Below, one piece after another: positions 27,189-36,730 of a DNA stretch of 64,000 bases. The notes under the pieces are model-generated. The model was not told the DNA's origin. It searched no databases and saw only the letters and a list, made by a program, of their open reading frames with translations. The position numbers and the translations under genes were made by a program. Location: positions 1 through 64,000 of the forward strand of contig JALIHJ010000010.1 of NCBI GenBank assembly GCA_022984795.1, given 5' to 3'. Each line of letters begins with the position of its first letter. The first letter of the stretch is position 1. The DNA comes from Fabrea salina (Eukaryota; Ciliophora; Heterotrichea; Heterotrichida; Fabreidae).

Positions 27189-29021
27189 ATGTGGCGATTC
27201 ACTAGAAGGAAGTTCTCAAGTTCTGGTGGTTTTAAAGGAGGCAATAGAAGCCTTCTAATTCCAGGCTCACTAGCTGTGGCTGTTGGAGGAGGTCTTATGT
27301 ACTTGAAATACTCCAGAAGGCAAATGCAAAAAGATGAAATTCCTCCGCACAGAAAGTTTGTATCTGAAATGAGGAACCCAAGCAAGTCCCCTGTAAAAGA
27401 CTTCCCCAAAGAGTCCTCTAAAGAACTCCCTAAAGAACCAGAAGAGCCTCCTAAACAACCTGAAGTACTTAAGAGTGAGTCCGAAAGGACTGAGCAAACT
27501 AACCATCAAGAACCCAAAGATCAGGTTTATAACAACATCGAGGACTTCATTATGGCTAATGTACAAGGTGTCAGTTCTCCGCTTTTTAAACCTTACATAA
27601 AAAGCAATCTAGAGGCTCTGAAAAAAGTGCCATCTATCCAAGAACCTCAAGAAATCAAAAAGCTTAAGGAACAGCCTAAGAAACAAGTAGAAGAAAAGTC
27701 TAAACCTGAACCTAAACAAGAGCCTAAAGCTGAACCTAAAGCTGAACTTAAACCTGAACCACAAACAACTCCAGCTACTGAGACAGAGCAAATACTAAAA
27801 GAACTGAACCTCAAAAAAGACCAAATCGAAGCCCTTGAAAGCCAGTTGCAAGCCACTAGAGAAGAAATTCAAAGACAAAGACTTGAGTACGAAAAAGAAA
27901 TCTCAGAGAAAATGGAAGAAACCTTCAACAAGTTCATGGAAGAAATGGTGCCTAAGTTTTCTCAAGAAGTTCCGAGTCCTGCTTCAGTTTTGTCTTCCCC
28001 AATAGACTTTAAGTCTGCCAGTCCCGAAGAAGTCCAAAACAAGTTTGAACAACTCATTCAAGCCTACGAAAACTCCATCCAGAGTTCAGGAGTTAAAAAC
28101 TACGAAGCATTTATGGAAAAGTTGAACGAACAACGCCAAAAGTGGAAACAACGCATCCAAGACTTAGTTGAGCAACACAACTTAGAACTTGAACAGTCAC
28201 TGAAACTCCACGACACTGAGTGGAGAAACATAGTGGACTCTGAACTAGAAGCTGCTGAACAGCACTTTTCAGAACAAGCTAAACTGGATGAAGAGTTCAC
28301 AAAACAAAGCACAACTTTGGATATGGCAAGACTTCATGAAGCCGACATCCAAAACATCACTGAAGAACTCCAGACAGCTACTCAAGAGCGAATTTCCCAA
28401 CTCGAAGAACTGTTTGAAAAACTACGCAACATGGAAAAATTGCAGAGCAAGCACTACAACATCATAGTTGAACTCAAAAAAATCCACAACTTGCACCTAA
28501 CTATCGAAGACATCCAAAACACTCTGAACCAGGAAGAAGGAGGCCTCACTAAGGACTTAGCAGACCTTAAAAGCTTCGCAGAAGAAGACGAAATGGTTGC
28601 AGCAGCACTTAACAACATCAAGGAACTTTACCCTCTCATGATAGAAAAGGGTATTCCTACTCTAGATAACCTGAAAGAAGCCTTCCAACAAAGCTCCAAA
28701 AGAATCAAACGCGCAGCTTTGTTGAAGTCAGGAACCTTTTCAAGTTACATGTTTGCCAACATTGCTTACATGCTGGTTCCTGAAAACGTGATGCTTGCAG
28801 ACCAAGGAAACGCCTTTTCAGAACTCCACTCTGCATACGTTTCTTTGCAAAAAGGCGACTTAAAGACAACAGAAAAACACTTAGAAGCCCTTGAAGGATT
28901 CCCTAGAGAAGAAGCCCAGAAACTCCTCGAAGAAGTTCGACTGCGAATAGCCATCATTAACCTGGTAGAGTTCCTGCGCACCCACTCAGTGTCTGTTGTG
29001 AAGGACCTCGTAGTAACTTAA
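27189..29021 (+). CDS. MIC60: MICOS subunit MIC60 (mitofilin)
   Basis: 610 residues. Arg-rich mitochondrial presequence (MWRFTRRKFSSS), one inner-membrane segment at about 23-40 (LLIPGSLAVAVGGGLMYL), then Lys/Pro/Glu-rich linkers (KEPEEPPKQPE; KPEPKQEPKAEPKAE), a long coiled coil at 195-480, and a mitofilin C-terminal domain at about 515-605 (FSSYMFANIAYMLVP, AYVSLQKGDLKTTEKHLEAL). MIC60 holds cristae junctions together and bridges to the outer membrane. It precedes CcmE, another inner-membrane protein, by 17 nt on the same strand. Confidence 0.9.
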   Translation: MWRFTRRKFSSSGGFKGGNRSLLIPGSLAVAVGGGLMYLKYSRRQMQKDEIPPHRKFVSEMRNPSKSPVKDFPKESSKELPKEPEEPPKQPEVLKSESERTEQTNHQEPKDQVYNNIEDFIMANVQGVSSPLFKPYIKSNLEALKKVPSIQEPQEIKKLKEQPKKQVEEKSKPEPKQEPKAEPKAELKPEPQTTPATETEQILKELNLKKDQIEALESQLQATREEIQRQRLEYEKEISEKMEETFNKFMEEMVPKFSQEVPSPASVLSSPIDFKSASPEEVQNKFEQLIQAYENSIQSSGVKNYEAFMEKLNEQRQKWKQRIQDLVEQHNLELEQSLKLHDTEWRNIVDSELEAAEQHFSEQAKLDEEFTKQSTTLDMARLHEADIQNITEELQTATQERISQLEELFEKLRNMEKLQSKHYNIIVELKKIHNLHLTIEDIQNTLNQEEGGLTKDLADLKSFAEEDEMVAAALNNIKELYPLMIEKGIPTLDNLKEAFQQSSKRIKRAALLKSGTFSSYMFANIAYMLVPENVMLADQGNAFSELHSAYVSLQKGDLKTTEKHLEALEGFPREEAQKLLEEVRLRIAIINLVEFLRTHSVSVVKDLVVT

Positions 29022-29038
29022 ATGTTTAGTCAGTAAAA

Positions 29039-29587
29039 ATGTGGAGAGTGGGAACAAGGAACTTTTCAAAGCTTGTGCACAGACCCTCCACCGGGAGTTC
29101 CCTCCGAGTGGGCAGAAAGTTTTTCGGAAAGAATTTTGTTTATAGACTTTTGCTAACAGGCACTTTGGTGTGCACAGCAGGAGCAGTATATATGCTGCAG
29201 CCTAAAAGAAAAGGGAAACTCAGTAGCAACACTTCCAAGTACGTGCAGCCTGCTGAAGTTCTAGAGCTAGGAGTTGCTTTGGACTACCAGGAGTGCTACT
29301 TAGTAGGGGTTGTCAAACCCAACACTCTGAGAATTGACCCCAACACACACAAGCACAGTTTCGTACTTACTGACTTCATCCACGAAATCAAAGTAGTATA
29401 CGAAGGACTTCTGCCTTCGACTTTCCGAGAAGGAGAAACTGCCAGAGTCCAGGGTGAGTTTGTTGACGAGTACAACCCAACTGATATGGTAGCTACTACT
29501 GTCCAAGGCGCCCACGATGCTGAAAAGACCAAAACTACCTACCAGCCCAGGAGCAAAGACATCAACCTCAAACAGCGTCCTTTTTAA
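29039..29587 (+). CDS. ccmE: CcmE-type haem chaperone, mitochondrial
   Basis: 182 residues. Presequence-like N-terminus, one membrane segment at about 37-54 (YRLLLTGTLVCTAGAVYML), then the CcmE OB fold: YLVGVVKPNTLRIDP, KHSFVLTDFIHEIKVVYEGLLPSTFREG, ARVQGEFV. The haem-binding His is probably His159 in GAHDAEK. In bacterial CcmE the motif is HDENY, with Tyr four residues after His; here the nearest Tyr is Tyr168, nine residues after. CcmE receives haem from CcmC and hands it to the CcmF/H lyase in system I cytochrome c maturation, which ciliate mitochondria use. Its stop directly abuts the stop of the convergent RING gene. Confidence 0.87.
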   Translation: MWRVGTRNFSKLVHRPSTGSSLRVGRKFFGKNFVYRLLLTGTLVCTAGAVYMLQPKRKGKLSSNTSKYVQPAEVLELGVALDYQECYLVGVVKPNTLRIDPNTHKHSFVLTDFIHEIKVVYEGLLPSTFREGETARVQGEFVDEYNPTDMVATTVQGAHDAEKTKTTYQPRSKDINLKQRPF

Positions 29588-30070
29588 CTAATCGTTAACT
29601 TGTTCAGAAAGCATTGAAACCACACAGTTTACTGAGTGGAACTCTTCCCCAGGCCTTTCGCTGACTTCCAGTACTCTTGAAACAGTTTCTCGGCAAATGT
29701 GGCATTTTTGGGTAGTTCTGTATTGCTGGATAGCACAGTCAAAGCAAACCTGGCTGTGTCCACACTCCATGAAAACAGCGTTGGGAACCTTTTCGCAACA
29801 AATGATGCACTTAGGTTTGTTTTCTTGGCTTGGAAGTGAGTCTACTTCACTAAGCACGCGTTCAGTTGTATCCTGAGCAGTGTTTTGGGCCAGCTGGACT
29901 CTAGTAAACACAGGTTCAAGTGGAGGGTTAACATTGTTTTCTGGCACAACAGACTTGTAGTAGGAGTCGGAAACTTTGACCAAGAACTCGTTTGGACTCT
30001 TCATAATTGAAAACAGTTGCCTAGTTATTGAAGGAGGCTCTTGAGTTGCTTGGTTTGAGTAGAATATCAT
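29588..30070 (-). CDS. RING-finger protein (C3HC4)
   Basis: 160 residues. RING at about 94-134: CIICCEKVPNAVFMECGHSQVCFDC...CHICRE, with all eight zinc ligands, of the MULAN/cIAP-like C3HC4 type. No other domain; the first 90 residues are unstructured with one short hydrophobic patch. Such proteins act as E3 ubiquitin ligases. It lies 24 nt downstream of a multipass membrane protein on the same strand, and the two could work together as a membrane ligase, but that is inference. Stop abuts the CcmE stop with no base between. Confidence 0.83.
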   Translation of the reverse strand: MIFYSNQATQEPPSITRQLFSIMKSPNEFLVKVSDSYYKSVVPENNVNPPLEPVFTRVQLAQNTAQDTTERVLSEVDSLPSQENKPKCIICCEKVPNAVFMECGHSQVCFDCAIQQYRTTQKCHICRETVSRVLEVSERPGEEFHSVNCVVSMLSEQVND

Positions 30071-30094
30071 GCTTGCAATTAGTCTGTTTGAAAC

Positions 30095-30919
30095 TTACAT
30101 TAGTTCTTCAAAACTTACTCTAGACACCACCAAAAAGAACACTAAAACAAAGCAAGAAATAGCTGCGTTCTGCAGCCAAGCACTAGAGTCTGTGTCACCC
30201 AAAAGGTACCTTATGAAGTCACACACTGTAAAAAGGGAGTAAGTAACTGAAAAGGTTGCAAGCCACATCCAAGAAGATGTTAAAAACCTCAAAAGGGAAA
30301 TTTTGCCCTTGAAAAACAAAACAAACGAGTTTAAAATAACTAAAATTTCAATCCCGTTCACAAGAATAAGGATCCCCAGAGTCACGTACATGGGCCACAA
30401 ACAAGTTTTGACACTCACGTCAATGACTCCGTCTAGGTAAAGGCCCACCGAAAACAAACTCAGTCCCTTCACTACAAATATCAGAAATCTCAAGTAACTG
30501 CAGAACCTGTAGAGCACACTTCTGTAAGATGGACCGATGCAGATCCTGTTGACCAAAGGAATGTATATTGAAGATGTCAGTAATGTAAAGTAGCTCCCTA
30601 TGTAAAAGTATGCTACCACTCCGGACTTAGCAAGCATCCAACTCACTAAAAGGGTGAGTTCAAAGTATATAGAGGTCCTTACTGGTTTGGGCAAGTGTAT
30701 GCAAAGTTTCACGAGTTTCACAAGGTTAGCAAAATCATAAACAAAAAGAATTGAAAAAGGAGCTACGAAGGTTAGTGAGTTAAGTTCTGCAACCATCAGT
30801 CCTATCAGAAAAACTAGGATGAAGAAGCCTGAATACACCCAGTACTTAATTTCACAAGCTACTTGTTTCCTTGTGTCTAGGTCAAACCGTTCTATGTTTT
30901 CTTGCTGGGAGTTGTCCAT
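30095..30919 (-). CDS. Multipass membrane protein, unknown
   Basis: 274 residues with about seven hydrophobic helices (YWVYSGFFILVFLIGLMVA, FVAPFSILFVYDFANL, ELTLLVSWMLAKSGVVAY, FLIFVVKGLSLFSVGLYL, CLWPMYVTLGILILVN, WMWLATFSVTYSLF, AAISCFVLVFFLVVS). No family was recognised. Its ATG directly follows the TAA of the carboxylase gene on the same strand (TAAATG), so it has no private 5' spacer at all. The N-terminus is polar and probably cytosolic. Confidence 0.7.
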   Translation of the reverse strand: MDNSQQENIERFDLDTRKQVACEIKYWVYSGFFILVFLIGLMVAELNSLTFVAPFSILFVYDFANLVKLVKLCIHLPKPVRTSIYFELTLLVSWMLAKSGVVAYFYIGSYFTLLTSSIYIPLVNRICIGPSYRSVLYRFCSYLRFLIFVVKGLSLFSVGLYLDGVIDVSVKTCLWPMYVTLGILILVNGIEILVILNSFVLFFKGKISLLRFLTSSWMWLATFSVTYSLFTVCDFIRYLLGDTDSSAWLQNAAISCFVLVFFLVVSRVSFEELM

Positions 30920-32902
30920 TTATTCAAAGGTTATTATTACTTCCTTGCCCTTCACAAAGTCGCCTTCTTTTTTCAAAACTTTTTCTACTTTGGCGTTGCG
31001 AGGAACTTTAATCATATGTTCCATTTTCATAGACTCCAGCACTACTATGGTGTCGTTCTCGTTAACTGAGTCTCCTGTTTGGACAGCAATGCGCACAATC
31101 TTGCCAGGCATGGGTGCTGAAAGTTGCTTGATTTCTTTTCCGGGTCCAGTTTCTTCGCTCATTTCTTCTTGCTTCACTTCAAGTTTGTGCACTTCGCCCT
31201 TTTCGTTGATGATCCAGATGCTGTCGTCTTCTTGCACGACTCGCCACTTTTCCAATCTGGAGTCAGTTTCTAGCATGAACTCAGAGTTGCCTAGGTACTC
31301 TCCTTTGACTTTGAACTGCTCTCCTCCTGCAGTGGCCACAAAGTGGTTGTTTTGCTGGGCCACAGTGACTGGGTAGTCTTTTTCAAGTAAAAAGTGGAAG
31401 TTCCTGGTTGGTTCGGAGTTGAGTCTGAAGTTGTGGAGGTCGAACCAGGGACTTTTGTTAGACACAACTGAGTGCCTTTCTTTCAAGAGCAAACACACAG
31501 AAGACAAAGCTATGTCTTTGTTGGAAGGCTCTGCAAAGTGGAGAAGTTCTTCCTTGTTCTCCGGAATAAAGTTAGTGTTAAATTCGAAATCTCTGAACTT
31601 GGGGTTCTGAACTAACTTTTTGAGGAAAGAAATGTTGGTAGGCAGTCCGCAAATGTGGTAAGAACTCAGGGACTTGTGCATCAGGTTCATGGCTTGGCTT
31701 CTAGTGTCGCCCCACACTATCAATTTAGCGATTAGTGGGTCGTAGTGTACTGAAATCTCGTCGCCTTGAGTGACTCCAGAGTCAATCCTTACTTCAGAAG
31801 TAGGTTGAGGCGTCGAGAGGTACAGCAGCTTGCCTGATGAAGGCAAAAAGTCGTTTTTGGGGTCTTCTGCGTAGATACGGGCTTCTAAGGAGTGGCCTTT
31901 GATAGAAAGTTGATCTTGGGACAAAGGAAGAGGGAACCCCGAAGCCACTCTGAACTGCCACTCAACTAAGTCTTGTCCTGTGATCATTTCGGAAACAGGG
32001 TGTTCTACTTGGAGTCTTGTGTTCATTTCCATGAAGTAGAAGTTCTTTGTGTCTTCGTCAAATATAAACTCCACAGTGCCTGCTCCTTCGTAACCTACAG
32101 CTAGTGCTGCTTGCTTGGCCTTTTGCCCCATTTCTGCTCTCAAACTGTCTTCCAAAAGAGAAGGAGCTTCTTCAATGACTTTTTGGTGGCGGCGTTGGAC
32201 TGAGCAGTCTCTTTCGAAAAGGTGCACAGCGTTTCCGTAGGAGTCACAGAAAACTTGGAACTCAATGTGCCTGGGACTAGTGATGAACTTTTCTAGAATA
32301 ACTCTTTCGTCGCCAAAGGACTTGAGTGCTTCGCGTTTGGCAGACTCTAACTGGTCGAAAAACTCAGAAGGCGAAGTAGCTAGTTTCATGCCTTTGCCTC
32401 CTCCGCCCATCACAGCTTTAATCAGTACTGGGTACCCGATTTCCTCAGCTTTTTTGCGGAGGAATTCAACGTCCTGTTCCTCACCGTGGTAACCTGGCAC
32501 TACGGGCACTCCTGCGTTTTCCATGAGTCTTTTGGACTCGCTTTTGGAACCCATTGATCTGATTGCACTGGAAGGGGGGCCTATGAACTTGACTTTGTTG
32601 GCTTTGCAGATTTCAGCGAAGTCTGCGTTTTCTGAGAGGAATCCGTAGCCTGGGTGCACAGCTTTGGCTCCAGAGTCCAGAGTTATTTCGATGATTTTGT
32701 CTTTGTTCAAGTAACTTAAAGCCGAAGCGGCGGGACCTACGCAGTAGGCTTCGTCTGACATGGCTACATGCAAAGCATTTCGGTCGGCTTCACTGTAAAC
32801 TGAAACACAACTGATTCCTAGTCGTTTGGCGGTTTGCATGACTCGGCAAGCAATTTCTCCTCGGTTGGCAATGAGAACTTTTTGGATTAGTTGGTAAGCC
32901 AT
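30920..32902 (-). CDS. MCCA: Methylcrotonyl-CoA carboxylase alpha subunit
   Basis: 660 residues. Biotin carboxylase: KVLIANRGEIACRVM at the very start, ATP grasp loop MGGGGKGM, catalytic FERDCSVQRRHQKVIEEAP and MNTRLQVEHPVSEMITG. Biotin carrier domain at the end with SAPMPGKIV and ESMKMEH, biotinyl Lys at about 626. Overall it fits MCC alpha better than propionyl- or acetyl-CoA carboxylase. MCC acts in leucine breakdown in the mitochondrion. The first ATG in frame is at 32902 and leaves no presequence before the catalytic domain. No beta-subunit gene is in the window. Confidence 0.9.
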   Translation of the reverse strand: MAYQLIQKVLIANRGEIACRVMQTAKRLGISCVSVYSEADRNALHVAMSDEAYCVGPAASALSYLNKDKIIEITLDSGAKAVHPGYGFLSENADFAEICKANKVKFIGPPSSAIRSMGSKSESKRLMENAGVPVVPGYHGEEQDVEFLRKKAEEIGYPVLIKAVMGGGGKGMKLATSPSEFFDQLESAKREALKSFGDERVILEKFITSPRHIEFQVFCDSYGNAVHLFERDCSVQRRHQKVIEEAPSLLEDSLRAEMGQKAKQAALAVGYEGAGTVEFIFDEDTKNFYFMEMNTRLQVEHPVSEMITGQDLVEWQFRVASGFPLPLSQDQLSIKGHSLEARIYAEDPKNDFLPSSGKLLYLSTPQPTSEVRIDSGVTQGDEISVHYDPLIAKLIVWGDTRSQAMNLMHKSLSSYHICGLPTNISFLKKLVQNPKFRDFEFNTNFIPENKEELLHFAEPSNKDIALSSVCLLLKERHSVVSNKSPWFDLHNFRLNSEPTRNFHFLLEKDYPVTVAQQNNHFVATAGGEQFKVKGEYLGNSEFMLETDSRLEKWRVVQEDDSIWIINEKGEVHKLEVKQEEMSEETGPGKEIKQLSAPMPGKIVRIAVQTGDSVNENDTIVVLESMKMEHMIKVPRNAKVEKVLKKEGDFVKGKEVIITFE

Positions 32903-32941
32903 ATATAACAAAAAACCACTAGTTTGCTAAGCAATTAAAAT

Positions 32942-35900
32942 ATGAGAGGACTTACTAACTGGATAATGGGCAGGTCTAGTGAAGAAGAAAAAAACAAACA
33001 CTTAGTGCCTATGATGGACGTGAGTCGGCCCCTGAAGAAAAGGTTTTCTTCACTTCTGCAAATAGTCAAAATACTCAGCAAAAACCAAGAATTCAGTGAA
33101 AGACTGGAAGAGTTCTACAAAGAACACTGGGACACCACTTGCTACCTGTGTTTCACACTCCTCAACTCTCCAGACCAAATTAAAACCAAAGGAAGAGGAG
33201 CTGCTTGGGAAGAAATTTCCAATGTACTCAGAGTACTGATAGACGTCACTCGCTACGGCCAACTCAAAGACTACGAACGCCTTCAAGAGATTGCTACTGT
33301 CTGCCTTTACGACGAAAACCGTTTCGAAATTAAAGAACTAGGCTTCGAAATGGTGCTGCATTTGCTCAACAACAACATGGACATGCAGTTGCCTTTCCAC
33401 CTCTTACTTGCTGCGGTGGACTTAGCTCAGTTCCGAAACGAAGACCAAGAGGAAGCAGTGTTTCCGGACAGGTCTACCCTAGTTACTCCCAGCAGCACAA
33501 ACAGCAACCCTTGGCTGCAGTTAGCCCGTGAGTCACTCAGAAAAGTTCTTCCTCAAACTGTTGAAATTAAGGAACTCGAAAACATCAAACAACTGACTTT
33601 GCCTCCTGCAGTGCGTGACGCTATTTACTTTCTGAGCAAAGCCCTTAACTTTGCGTGCGAAGACGAATTTGCAAAGCACCCCCACTCAAGACAAGGTCAC
33701 TTCCGGAAGTGGCTTGACTTGTTGAGGAAGTCCTTGTTGTTTTTGCTTTATCCCAAACTAAACAGTCCCAACGAGTCAATGAGTGCAGAGTGGGGGTTCC
33801 ACGACAACTTGCCTGACATTCTGCACTTGTTAGTTGTGAAGTGGTTGTGTAACTGCATTCGGGATAACGAACTCAGAGACACCTTGTTCGTGAACTGGGA
33901 AGACTATGAATTCGTTACTAATGTTTTGGGAGCCACTTTCAAGCTTTCGTTTGAGTACAGCATGGTCAGGAAGTCTTCAGCTGAGTTGTGCATTGACCTT
34001 TACGCAGACTGGATAGCTGGCAACTACATGCCCACTATGATGAGCGCCAAGGCCCAAGAGCACAACAAAATAATTCTTTCGCACGCAATTCCTTTGTTTG
34101 ACTTTTCCAAAGGGAAAAAAACCAAAACCAAGTGCGACTTGTGCAAACAACTAATCATGATTCTTGAAAACCACCGCGAAGACACTAACGACTGGCAGAC
34201 TTTTTTGGCTTGCTGCCACAAACTCGCTAAGAAACTTGCTAAAACCTACAAAATCAGCGACCCCCAAGAAAAACAACCTAACTTACTGGAGAAAATGTCT
34301 GAGTTCGTCATGAAAACTTTGATAGCTGCTTCTGGCAAAATTCAAGTCGACTGGGGTTCTTTTTCTAAAATACTCAAAATTTGGGCAAAGGTTTCGGACT
34401 CAATTGTTGAGAAGTGGCTCCAGCTGATGAAAGGCTTAACTTACGAACTCAAACAAACCAACTTTGAAGCCTCTGAAACTCTGAACTCCTGGCTGAACTT
34501 CATGGGTGTGTTGGACGACCCCTTAAACTTTGACCCCCAAGTCCAACTCAAGTGGACTGAGTCTTTGCAGGAAATCGTGGAAATCATTGTAGAACCTCCT
34601 CAAAGTGCTCCTGACCCTAACAAAGTACTGAGCTTTTTCTTTGTGATACTGTCTAACTTAGTTAAGAAGGGGAAGCCTAACTACACACAAGAAGTTGCAC
34701 TTAACACCCTTTGTGCAATCTTCACCAACACTAAGTGCCAAGACTTGCCTCAGCGCTGTTACCTAGACCACCTGGGGTTGTTACTGAACCTAGCTTCTCA
34801 AAAAGAACACTTACACAACTGCATCCTTAAAGCAGCACCAGAGTTACTGGACTTCACTCCTCTGCAAGCCTTAATTCCTACTTTCCTTCCACTTGCTTCA
34901 GCTCAACCCTCAGTTGCCTTGAACTTCATATTTAGAATAATGCCTTACCCCAACCACTTTTGTGAAACTCAACTAGAGAACTTTGGACCTTACTACACGC
35001 TTAAGCCCCACATCAAAAGTATTTTGCAAGCCTGTGTAGATGACCCTACCTTGTCCTGCAAAGCTTTGTATGGCCTTGCGGTGATGGCTTTGGAAGAAAG
35101 TACCTGTAGTCCTAAACCTATTGACGAGGTCTTTACAAACATATTTTTGGAAATGACTTTGAGTCCCAACGACGAAGTGGCTTTGACTGCTTTCCACTGC
35201 TTGCAACTAATAAGTAGCGTGCTGAGTTCCCAGGAGTCCCACGTGATAAGCTTCTTGCTGAATAAAGTCCTTACTAAAATCCAGCCTCAAAGGGAAAAAG
35301 TAATCAAGGGTTTGTTGTACACTATTCAGCACTGGCTGTTATCTAACAACTACGAACCCTGTGACCAAGGCATCATCACTAACCTTTTTGCTCAACTTTC
35401 GCTTTTGCAAAGCAACTCTGCTCTTTCCCAAAGCCTGCAGTCTGAAATAGACACGATTGCTTCAGTGCTTTCTTTGCTTTACTTCAACTTTCCCTTTAAA
35501 AACCAGAAGTTGTCTGTATCCCAGTCTATAATTAACCCAGAAGACTCTAGAGGAAGGAGACTCCATTTTGCTTTGGGTTCTTGCGTTATCTTAACTATGA
35601 TTTTGGAGCCTAACAAGTGCAAGTTCCAACTCAGAAACAAGTTTGGCAAGTACTGTTGGGAAGTCCAAGACTTCAAAGTATTCGAACCCAGCACTAGAAC
35701 AGAAGCATACCACAAAATTTTTGAAGTCCTCACTGAGTCCAAAGTCCAGCTCCAAAGCCAAGACCCTCCTCCTTTGCTAACTGACGAACCACTTATTCCT
35801 AGACTTATAGACCACATCCAGTCCGAGTACTCTGAAACCTTCTTAGACGTAGAAATTGACACTGACGACCAGATGCTGCAGAAAATAGCTGAAGTAGAAA

Positions 35901-36730
35901 ACCTCCAAGTTGACCAAGACTCCTTTTCTAGAGTCACAGTTAACCCTCCCCCAATCAATTTAGGAAGGTGCTTTTTTTCCAACATAGGTCTTGTGGACCG
36001 CTTGAAACCACTAGAGTCCGGGGAAAACATTGAAAGAGCAATAGGACTGATGGACTCCTACCATCCGAGAGAAACCGTCAAAATAGGGGTGCTTTACGTA
36101 GCTCCAGGCCAGCAAAACGAAAAAGAAATACTTGCCAACGACTCAGGTTCCTTTGTTTTCCAGGAATTTCTTAAAACTTTAGGAGAGGTCATCCAAATCA
36201 ACACTCACCTCGGATACATTGGAAGTCTTGACAAGGACGGGTCTGCCGGAGACCATACTATTTACTACGCTGACTGGCAGTACGAAATCATTTACCACAT
36301 AGTTCCTCTTATGCCAAATGACTCCTACGACGAACAACAAGTCAAAAAGAAAAGACACGTCGGCAACGACATAGTCCACATTGTGTGGAGTGACCACTGG
36401 CGAGCATACAGACTAGACACCATGCGCACTCAGTTCAGTTTTGTGATCATTGTGATATACCCCCTTACCAACCGACTCTTCAAAGTCAAGGTCCTAAAAA
36501 AAATCCCGATTGAGTGCGGTCCTCTCCAAAACGGAATGGTGGTGCCCTGGGAAGTGCTGGGTAACTTAGTCAGGCAAACTGCCATCAACGCCAACCAACA
36601 AGTCCGGTTTTTCAAGCACCCTAACTTTGAAAAGCAGTCCCAGTTCCGGATAAAAGAGATTCAAGAAACCATCAACAGGTACACAGTTTCAGACTGTAAA
36701 AAACACCAAGTTTACTCTTCTATGTTTTAA
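32942..36730 (+). CDS. RalGAP-alpha/tuberin-type GTPase-activating protein
   Basis: 1262 residues. A long helical-repeat N-terminal part (about 1-950) is followed by a Rap/Ral-GAP domain at about 1040-1235: VKIGVLYVAPGQQNEKEIL, FLKTLGEVIQINTHLGYIGSL and the catalytic helix KKKRHVGNDIVHIVWSDH with the Asn thumb at about 1142. The following FVIIVIYPLTNRLFKVKVLKK matches RalGAP alpha closely. Such GAPs turn off Ral or Rheb and work with a beta partner; RalGAP affects exocytosis and TOR signalling. TSC2 is the alternative. It shares its final TTAA with the convergent RCC1 gene. Confidence 0.88.
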   Translation: MRGLTNWIMGRSSEEEKNKHLVPMMDVSRPLKKRFSSLLQIVKILSKNQEFSERLEEFYKEHWDTTCYLCFTLLNSPDQIKTKGRGAAWEEISNVLRVLIDVTRYGQLKDYERLQEIATVCLYDENRFEIKELGFEMVLHLLNNNMDMQLPFHLLLAAVDLAQFRNEDQEEAVFPDRSTLVTPSSTNSNPWLQLARESLRKVLPQTVEIKELENIKQLTLPPAVRDAIYFLSKALNFACEDEFAKHPHSRQGHFRKWLDLLRKSLLFLLYPKLNSPNESMSAEWGFHDNLPDILHLLVVKWLCNCIRDNELRDTLFVNWEDYEFVTNVLGATFKLSFEYSMVRKSSAELCIDLYADWIAGNYMPTMMSAKAQEHNKIILSHAIPLFDFSKGKKTKTKCDLCKQLIMILENHREDTNDWQTFLACCHKLAKKLAKTYKISDPQEKQPNLLEKMSEFVMKTLIAASGKIQVDWGSFSKILKIWAKVSDSIVEKWLQLMKGLTYELKQTNFEASETLNSWLNFMGVLDDPLNFDPQVQLKWTESLQEIVEIIVEPPQSAPDPNKVLSFFFVILSNLVKKGKPNYTQEVALNTLCAIFTNTKCQDLPQRCYLDHLGLLLNLASQKEHLHNCILKAAPELLDFTPLQALIPTFLPLASAQPSVALNFIFRIMPYPNHFCETQLENFGPYYTLKPHIKSILQACVDDPTLSCKALYGLAVMALEESTCSPKPIDEVFTNIFLEMTLSPNDEVALTAFHCLQLISSVLSSQESHVISFLLNKVLTKIQPQREKVIKGLLYTIQHWLLSNNYEPCDQGIITNLFAQLSLLQSNSALSQSLQSEIDTIASVLSLLYFNFPFKNQKLSVSQSIINPEDSRGRRLHFALGSCVILTMILEPNKCKFQLRNKFGKYCWEVQDFKVFEPSTRTEAYHKIFEVLTESKVQLQSQDPPPLLTDEPLIPRLIDHIQSEYSETFLDVEIDTDDQMLQKIAEVENLQVDQDSFSRVTVNPPPINLGRCFFSNIGLVDRLKPLESGENIERAIGLMDSYHPRETVKIGVLYVAPGQQNEKEILANDSGSFVFQEFLKTLGEVIQINTHLGYIGSLDKDGSAGDHTIYYADWQYEIIYHIVPLMPNDSYDEQQVKKKRHVGNDIVHIVWSDHWRAYRLDTMRTQFSFVIIVIYPLTNRLFKVKVLKKIPIECGPLQNGMVVPWEVLGNLVRQTAINANQQVRFFKHPNFEKQSQFRIKEIQETINRYTVSDCKKHQVYSSMF

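Noticed and set aside
32903-32911. Start of MCC alpha at a TTG codon
   Set aside because: A non-ATG start is not expected in this organism; the first in-frame ATG is at 32902.
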